Source: Phocoena phocoena (Eukaryota > Chordata > Mammalia > Artiodactyla > Phocoenidae). Taken from it: a DNA stretch of 64,000 nt. Position numbers and translations under genes: made by a program. A model generated the notes under the pieces. The model made no database searches and was not told the DNA's origin. It saw only the letters and a list, made by a program, of their open reading frames with translations. Of the stretch, positions 49,052 through 64,000 are shown piece by piece (positions within the stretch are counted from its first letter, which is position 1; each line of letters begins with the position of its first letter). The stretch spans positions 118,002,697 to 118,066,696 of the forward strand of contig NC_089220.1 of assembly GCF_963924675.1 (NCBI RefSeq), written 5' to 3'.

Positions 49052-50646
49052 TCTTATTACTAATGCTTTGAACTCTTTATCTGGTAAATTGTTTATTTCT
49101 GTTTCATTAGTTATTTTTTGCAGAGGTTTTCGCTTGCTCTTCCAGTTGAAACAAACTCCTCTGTCTTCTCATTTTAACTTTCTCTGTCTCTGTGAAATTA
49201 GGTGAAACAGTTACCTACTGCAGTCTTGAAAAGGGGTATCCTTGTGTGGGAGCAACCCTATACAGTCTGCACATGCCCAGTGGCTTTGGTGGGGAAGCTA
49301 GATCTGACGTGAACACAAGTCACATCTTTCTCCAGGGCATGCTGGCAGCTGTCACCTTGGTAGAAGGTGGGACTGCAGAGAGAGGGGCTAGGGCCAGAGC
49401 CAGGTGTGAGAGGTGATGTGCCTTATTCTCAATGGCTGTCACCATGCTATTAGGGGCAGGTTGGGTCTCAAGTTGCTGGAGCAGAAGTTCTGAGGGTCAG
49501 GTCCGAGCTAGCTCTGTTCCCTTTAAAGTGTGTGCCCTCTGATGCCATCGCTGGCACACTCACCCCAGAGCGGAGCAGTGCTGGCGCAGGCTGTGGCAGT
49601 TTGGCCACAGTCAGGGATCTAGACTGCTTCTGACGTGCTGCCTGTGTAAGCAACAGTAATGGCTGCCTCTCCCCTGTTCAGATGCTGCTCCACATCTGAG
49701 CCTCCTCTGTCTCTTCACTCAGCCGCTGCCATGCTCACCCTGGTGTGCAGCTGCACCTTAGAGCAAGTGGGGCGTGTGTGGGCACTCGGTGTGGGTCGGG
49801 CCTGGGCTGTGGAGGTCTGGCCATAGTCAGCAGACAGCTTCTGAATGGGCTGCCTGTGTAAGCGCCAGTCATGGCTGCCCCTGCCCTACTTAGACACTGC
49901 TCTGGGTCTGGGCTACCTTTGTGCCTCACAGACGAGCTTTCCTCTTGGCCAAGACAGCCCTTGCCCCAGTGTGGAGCTGCTTTTTGGAACAAGTGAGGCC
50001 AGAGCTGTTGCTCGGCTCAGGCTGGGTGCATGCCAGCGCAGTGGTGGGAAACTGGTCAGAGACCTATGTAGTTTCAATCTGCCCTGTTTCAAGAGTAAGC
50101 AAGTCTGTGCTTGTTCCTCATGAGTCGAGTCCAGGCTTCCCCCAGCCCTTCTGTTAGTGCCATCGGCCCTCCAGCCAACCAAGGGATCTCATCTTCCTGG
50201 GGCACCCAATATGTGGCTGGAACCGCTCACTCCACAGGAAGGATCTCTGCCCGTGTAATCTCCGTGCTTGTTTGAGTCCCCTCCCGAGGGCACAGGTCCC
50301 AACCTGATCACTTCTCTTACCTTCCTGCCTGATTCTTTGTGCATCTTTCTTACAGCCTTGGTTGCACAGGAGTCTTTCTGCCAGTCTCCAGTTAATTTTC
50401 AGTGAGCATTGTTCCACATGTAGATGTATTTGTGATGTGTTCACTGGGGGAGGTGAGTCCCCCATCCTACTCCACCATCTTGATCTGTTTTTGACACTTT
50501 GGATATTATCAGCCTTTACCTTTTCTTCCCATCCAGTAGATGAAAATATGTATGTCTTTGACTCTTAGCTAGGACTCTTAAAGCTGTTTCAGCCATTTGT
50601 ATCTCCTGGATTTCCAGTTTGTATCATCTGCCCAGTTTGATAGGTT

Positions 50647-50857
50647 TTTTTTGGGGTTTTTTTTTGCAGTACGTGGGCCTCTCACTGTTGTGGCCTCTCC
50701 CGTTGCGGAGCACAGGCTCCGGACGCACAGGCTCAGCGGCCATGGCTCACGGGCCCAGCCGCTCCGCGGCATGTGGGATCTTCCCGGACCGGGGCATGAA
50801 CCCGTGTCCCCTGCATCGGCAGGCGGACTCTCAACCACTGCGCCACCAGGGAAGTCC
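50647..50857 (-). mobile_element. CHR-type SINE, short form
   Basis: Reverse-oriented copy between 'tgataggtt' duplications (50638-50646 and 50858-50866), about 150 bases outside the 5' end of the large L1. Confidence 0.94.
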
Positions 50858-52124
50858 TGATAGGTTGTTTTTGTTTTTCTTATAGATTTGAACAGAGTTA
50901 AGTTTACTTGGGAAACTTTTCTGTGAAACTCAATGTCTGTTGCTACTGTGAATGGGGTAATGTTGCTGATACATTTGCTAATTGGTTACTGTTGGTGCGA
51001 AGGAGCCCCTACTTTTTGGATACTTGATCTTATATGCAGCATCCTTGCAGTTCTTGAAAATAATTTGCATGTTCTGTGTGGTTCTTTATTGCAGTGTCCC
51101 TGAGATTTCCTGAGGGTACTGTGCAGTACCTTGCAGAAATTTTCTGTGTTTACCTACTGAATACCTTTTTGGGCAGGGCTGAGTACATGGCTAGTCGTGG
51201 GGGAAATTAACTCATACACAGGTCCTGGTCTCTTGAGTTTATCCACTGAAAGTAAAATAGATACAGAATTTATAATAGGATAGAAAAGAGACTTGTTTAT
51301 GTTTGTATCCCCAGCACCATAGTGGGACACTCAGTGTCTGAAATGTCACTATGGTGCCATAAGAAGATGGTTTTCAAACTTTCTTTTTTCAGCTGAAGAG
51401 CCCATTAGCTAGAAAAGTTCTCAATGTTCGAAATATTTATGCTCAAGCTCAGCTGGCAGAGAATTGGATTCAGTTCGTCTAAGGTGAGACCAAAGCATCA
51501 ACATTTAAAAAAAACTTGTTAGGTGATTCCATTGAGCAGCCAGGGATGAGAACCACTGCTGGTCCAATAGGTAAACTCTACAAGTAGAGCTTGAAATGGA
51601 GTGGGAGCGCTGCTTCTCCTCCCTTTGGCCCCTGCTAGGGCTTTGTAGAGCACAGTTTGAAAGCCACATCCCTGTGGTCTTGAGAATCGTGTGAGGGTGC
51701 TGAGGATGGGGTGCCCACCTGCTGGTGGTGACCTTGTTCTGGGCCTGTGCTGCTGCTTCACGTGCCAGGATGGGAAATAGGCAGATATTCTGGTTCAGCC
51801 AGACGGAGCCTAACAGCTACCCCTGTGCTGAGGTTGCCAGGCCTGAGAATAGCTGTGGGAAGGTGGTTGGAGTTAAGTGTTAGACCCCAGTGGTGCATGT
51901 GTCCAGTTCGGTCAAATAGTGCATTGCTTCTCCTTTCCTCCTTGTCACCTTTGGGAAGGAATTACCGACATAACCAACACTCTCCAGAGGGCACGTTAAG
52001 TGAGGATGCTATACCAAGCGCAAAGCTACTGTTGATTATAGCCAAGATTTGGAGGTGGTGGACTTTTTTATTAAAAATGATCATCTCATGCTTTTAATTA
52101 GCGCTTATATCTAATTTTGAACTT

Positions 52125-52280
52125 TACAAGGATAGCAACTTACACAGGGGCTTATTGCACCCATCTTACTGATGATGATACTGAGGTCCAGAGAAGTTGT
52201 ACCTTGCCTAAGACCACACAAGGAAGCATGAGCGTGGATTCAGACCCTGATAGTCTGACTTCAGAGGCCATGCTTTTCCT
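52125..52280 (-). repeat. MIR SINE
   Basis: 'catcttactgatgatgatac', 'tgaggtccagagaagttgta' and 'ccttgcctaagaccacacaa' follow the reverse MIR consensus. Confidence 0.6.
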
Positions 52281-52799
52281 CCTGCTCCATTCTGGCTTTG
52301 AGCAGCCCTCTGTCAAGAAGTGGGCCGCAGTTATTTATACACCCAATTACACACACACCAGCAACCTCTTTATCTGTCACCATCTCCTCTGCTGGGAAGG
52401 CTGTCTGTCCAGCTGAGGTTGTGACCTGGTGCACAGAGATTGGAGAAGGCTGCAGAGGCAATGAATCTGACTTAGATTCATTCGTGGGTTTCTTTTTTCC
52501 TGGTATAAATTGTGACCCCAGAGTTGCCTTTGTCAATTTTATTCTCTGGCTGCCTAAATGACCGGAGTGCAGGCTCTGTTATCTAACACTCATTACCCAT
52601 CACCCTCCAGGACTGTAGACACTGCGGCACCTATCAGAGATGATGATAAATATCTAGGCCAAAGGTTTTTTAAAAAATCTTTGCAGTTGAATGGAATGCT
52701 CAATCAAGATGACAAGGTATTTTCAAGGAATAAATAAAGCACTGATAACCTAACTTTCTCCTCTTTTCTTTCCTCTTGGCTGCCCATATATGATCTGAT

Positions 52800-53250
52800 G
52801 CCAGTGGTCAGTCTACTTGGCTGTCCTGCCTCTTCTGGGCCTTTGCGCAGACTTTGTCCCTGCTGCTACTCCTCCTCCACCTTCTAGTCCACCTGGGAAG
52901 GGGAATCGCTTCTCATCTCCTTCCTTTCCACTCTTTCCATTCCTGGCTCACATCCTGTAAGTTACCAAGTCCTGTTGATCTATTTCCCTCATTCTTCCAG
53001 AATTGCTCTCCAGCCCAGTTGCCACTTCCTGGAGAAGCCACCATCATCTCTGTGTTGGACGGCCTGCACCTGGTCTCCCGGTCCTACTCGTGCCCTACTC
53101 ACTGTCTGCCTTGTATCAGAGGGGCAATAGTGTCTCTGTACTACTTCTGGGGTGAGTGAGCTCTTTGACAGCACCCCCTTATCTTAGTACCCACCCCCCC
53201 ATTTTCAAATACAGTGTCAGTCACACAGAAGTCATCAAAATACCTTGCTT
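52800..53250 (+). repeat. L2 LINE 3' region
   Basis: 'ggcctttgcgcagactttgt', 'ccactctttccattcctggc' and 'gtgagctctttgacagcacc' follow the L2 3' end in order. Confidence 0.55.
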
Positions 53251-55363
53251 GATTGAATTACTTCTGACAGCTCTCATATCTGGCTGTCCTGGGCAACGTT
53301 TCTGGCCCAGGCAAGCATTTGTGTAAGCAGGGCTTTAGTCACTGACTTCTCTCTCTCTCCTTCAGGGAGCATAAAAGCAAGCGCAAGTTTACATTTTTCT
53401 TTCCAAACATCCCTATTTATAAACCTCAGCTGTGTCAGGGACAGGTATGGTCATTTGGTCAGTTCACTTGTACAATATGCTTTATAAAAGACAATTTATT
53501 TACATTTCAGGAAGGATTTAAGCCTCAGTCTGATTTTTTTCAGAGGCCCAAAGCCCTTTCCCACCCTCTGGCGGAAGCAGTGGTGGGGTGGCATCTAGCG
53601 GAGGGTAGTTGGAGCTGTGCTTCCAGGACCCTACCCTGCACCCAGGGGCTGCCCTGTGCCTTTTCACCTCTGCCTGGTCCCAGCATGAATAACACTGGGT
53701 GGAAACAACCCTTTCATGCTTTGTAGACTTTCGAGGTGTTCTCACACCTGAGTCTGAGGTCAGAGGCCACAGTCTGGCCATTCCCTCTCCTTGACCAGGT
53801 GTCATGTTTGCTTAATCAAACCCACTTTTTTGCTTAAGTGATGAAGATAAGGGCATAAAGATGGACGTCTGCAATAAACAGAGGAACAGCCCTCTTTACC
53901 AGCCCCTCCTGGTCATCTTCCTAGGGCAGAGCTTGGTCAAAGGCCTCATTTTTGCTACTGTGGCATCTGATGTTTGCCTGAGCACGTGGAATGTTCCTCC
54001 GTATGGCTGCCAGGTGGATGGCTGGCCAGGCAGAGCCAGGACCCGTGGGAAGCCACAGGTCCACGGCAGGCTTCCGTGGGTGCCATGAGCTCCCAGTCAC
54101 AGAGATGTTGAAGCTGACAGGAGTGCCTGGTGCCCAGTCGTGCAGGACGTCAGATTAGATTCCCCCAGAGTCTCTTCTAGTTCTAAATCCTGGAGAATTT
54201 AGTGATGCCCCTCGCTCCCTTCTCTGTCCCTGCCATCACAGGCAGGCAGGAGCAGAAAGGAACCCCCCTCTTTCCTTTCCTGGAACAACTTCCCCTTTTC
54301 CTTGGCTTATCTTGGTCACTTGTTCCCAGAAGCCTCAGGACTGCTCGGCACATCAGGACGTTTCCTGTACTGCCACCAGCTTTCTGGTCTATCTGTTCCC
54401 CTCCACCAGGTCAAGGGCCCCTTGAGTAAAGCCAGTGTCTGAGGCATTCCTCCTCTTGAGCTCACAGGGGGTGGGCCACAAAGGTTAACGAACGAGCAAG
54501 CGAAGTGATGAAGTCCCAGGGAAGGTGGTCTACGGGGACAGTAACAGGCTCACTCAAGGTGTGCCCAGTGGAGGAGGCCCCCCCGCATGTCTGGCCCTGA
54601 GTCGGCTGGCCTGCTGTGCTGGCAGAGTGTTGGGGCTCCCACAGGCAAGCGCTGGGGAGGCCTAGGACTGCGGTGCGGCCGGTTCCCACTGGCTCTCCCC
54701 CCCCGCAGTCACTCCCCAGGCCCTTGGCATGGCTGGAGCAGGGCCGTGGCAGGCCTTGGGCAGCAGTAGAAGTTACGTTTCTGGGGCCAAAAAGACAAAG
54801 GCTGGAGAGCACCAAGAGCGGAAGAAAAGCTTGGCCACCTCTGTGCCCAGGTCAGCCCGCATAGACTCCAGGCCTGCCTAAGCAACAATGCCACAGCCCC
54901 TCCGCCTCGGCAGACCTGTCACCTGTTTCCTGCCTGGAACTAAGCTTGGCTCATCCCCAGAACGTTCCAGGTGTCCCTCCTCCCTGTGCTCACACACCTG
55001 CCCTGTCCTGCTGCTCTTGCCTTCCCTGTGTTCTGTCTGCTGCTGCCCTGGTCTAGTGCCTCTGCCCCAGGAAGCCTGGTCTCCCCATCCCAGCTGTCCC
55101 GAGCGTCTCCTTGCCCCTACCCCATCCTCCCTGACCGCTGTGGCCTTCTCCCATTGCCCGCTGTGAACGTGTCTCCCTGGCAGTTCCCCGGGACCCAGGG
55201 CTGGGGTACCTCCCCATCCCCAGCAGACCAGGGACAGACCTGAGCTGGGGCCTCAGTGACAACACTGCAGGTGGGGAGCTCTGCTCTCCTGGGCTTCTCC
55301 CCTCCTTTGCCTCCTCCGAATTGAGCACTTGGACACGGGTGCAAGGAGGAAAAAGAGCGCTCC

Positions 55364-55369
55364 TTTATT
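55364..55369 (-). terminator. PSTPIP1 polyadenylation signal
   Basis: The + strand reads tttatt, so the transcript has a canonical AATAAA about 147 bases after the stop codon. This sets the 3' end of PSTPIP1 near 55345. Confidence 0.8.
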
Positions 55370-55515
55370 CCCTGTGGGAAGGACTGCTCGGGAGCAGCCG
55401 GTACCTTTCCTGAGGGTAGGTTCTGTCTTGAGGCCCCTGCGAGGCCAGGGCAGCGGTGGGGGCACTGCTGGCCCCATGGACAGGACAGGTCCAGGCGGGG
55501 GCTACTGCCCCTTCC

Positions 55516-63143
<7,628 letters not shown>

Positions 63144-64000
63144 CTGAAGAGACAGAGGGAAAGCAGCATTGAAGCCCCGCCCCCGGGAACCCCCCAGCCC
63201 AGCCCTTGGGCTCCGAGTTTCCCTGGGCAACCCTGAAGGGACTCTGTCACCCCCTCTCTGGCCACACAGGGGGACACTCAGGAGCCAACTGTGGGCAAGT
63301 TCTATCATTAACTCCAGCCTCACCCTACAAGGGCCCACAGCCTGGTTCCAGTAAAAAAGGAATAAAACAAAAACCTGCACTTCATGCAGGTTCATGTGAA
63401 AACTAGATGTTGAGACCTAGAGGGAGAAATGTAGACCAGGGGCCGGGCCCTGGGGCCCCACGCCCACTGCTGAACCCACTGGCTGAGGCTGGGGCTCTGT
63501 CCCTGACTTGCTGCCACCAACTCACCTGCAGGCCCCTGCCCTCTCTGGGCCTCAGCTTTCCTGTCTGTGCAATGCGCAAAATGTGTTCTTGAGCCCTGGC
63601 ATCTCTGACACTCCCACCCTGGCCAAGAGGCCAGAGCAGTCAAGAGCTTGGGTTCTGGACGACCTGGGTTTGGGTCCTTTCTCTGTTTCTGCCTGGCCCT
63701 CAGACCTTGAACAAGTCACTTACCATCTCTGGGCCTGTTTCCTCTCTGTGACATGCGCCTACTGAGCCCTTCTCCAAAGGGTTGTGTGAGGGTTAGCATC
63801 TGCTCTCATTGCCCTGTGAGCTCTGGGCCTGGGCTGCAGTGGGCCTGCTCTGAGGAATGGGTCCTTGGGTGCAGCCTGGAGATGGCAAAGGGGATCAAGC
63901 TGACTGTCTATCTAGACCCTGAGATTCTAGGAAACCCATTTCACAGACAGAGGGATGATGGTTCAGAGCGAGGTGAGCAGCCAGGATATCCCAGATGCAG
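63144..64000 (-). other. PSTPIP1 upstream intron, running off the window
   Basis: No sequence coding for the expected preceding residues (ending KQVEK) was found, so the next exon lies beyond the window. A forward MIR is at about 63625-63830 ('gggttctggacgacctgggt', 'cttgaacaagtcacttacca'). A weak reverse MIR-like piece is at 63915-64000. Confidence 0.7.
63625..63830 (+). repeat. MIR SINE
   Basis: 'caagagcttgggttctggac', 'ccttgaacaagtcacttacc', 'atctctgggcctgtttcctc' and 'gggttgtgtgagggttagca' follow the forward MIR consensus. Confidence 0.65.

Larger units (their letters stand above)
45985..50490 (-). mobile_element. Large dead L1 on the - strand, 3' part missing or displaced
   Basis: Read on the - strand it begins near 50490 with the L1 start ('aagatggtggagtagg'), has a long 5' UTR to about 49160, ORF1 coiled-coil sequence at 48812-49051, and ORF2 endonuclease sequence at 47115-47459. 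Frames are broken throughout. The element fades near 45985 within early reverse-transcriptase sequence. Two younger SINEs sit inside it (46300-46611 and 48238-48436). Confidence 0.8.
40661..55344. other. Intergenic region between convergent TSPAN3 and PSTPIP1
   Basis: Neither gene extends into this 14.7 kb stretch judged by its polyadenylation signal. It holds repeats listed separately. In 41670-42470, 50900-52100 and 53260-55340 I see no gene and no repeat that I can name. The last 2 kb become GC-richer towards PSTPIP1. Many open frames there are short, overlap on both strands, and lack splice or domain support. Confidence 0.75.

Overview
The window is mammalian nuclear DNA, most likely from a cetacean (whale or dolphin). 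Thirteen tRNA-derived SINEs carry the head typical of the CHR family of cetaceans, hippos and ruminants, and most are of the short, young type I associate with cetaceans. I noticed no BovB LINE or Bov-tA SINE, so a ruminant is unlikely. The species call rests on repeat recognition from memory. The genes are ordinary vertebrate genes with GT-AG introns.

Layout. Positions 1-15,000 lie upstream of TSPAN3. They hold old LINE/SINE/DNA-transposon debris and one nearly complete dead L1 (7672-13328) that inserted into an older SINE. A CpG-rich promoter (about 15030-15730) starts TSPAN3 on the + strand. All seven coding exons (15324-39849) are present, they join in frame to 253 residues, and a polyadenylation signal lies at 40636. 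Intron 1 is 13.5 kb and intron 6 is 6.8 kb; both are loaded with SINEs. The stretch 40661-55344 is intergenic and contains a hAT element with its target duplication, a second large L1 in reverse orientation (about 45985-50490) and SINEs inside that L1. From 63143 down to 55345 the - strand carries the last eight coding exons of PSTPIP1: the C-terminal part of the F-BAR domain, the linker and the SH3 domain. Its first exons lie beyond the right edge.

The two genes converge tail to tail, which matches my recollection of the human 15q24 order. They do not act in one pathway as far as the sequence shows: TSPAN3 is a four-pass membrane organiser, and PSTPIP1 is a cytosolic adaptor linking membranes, phosphatases, WASP and pyrin.

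I found no undescribed biological system here. The most interesting items are structural: the L1-in-SINE nest with a clear target duplication, two fold-back (template-switch-like) rearrangements, a 26-base C run beside a PSTPIP1 exon, SINE copies intermediate between two subfamilies, and an old repeat family that recurs but that I could not name.
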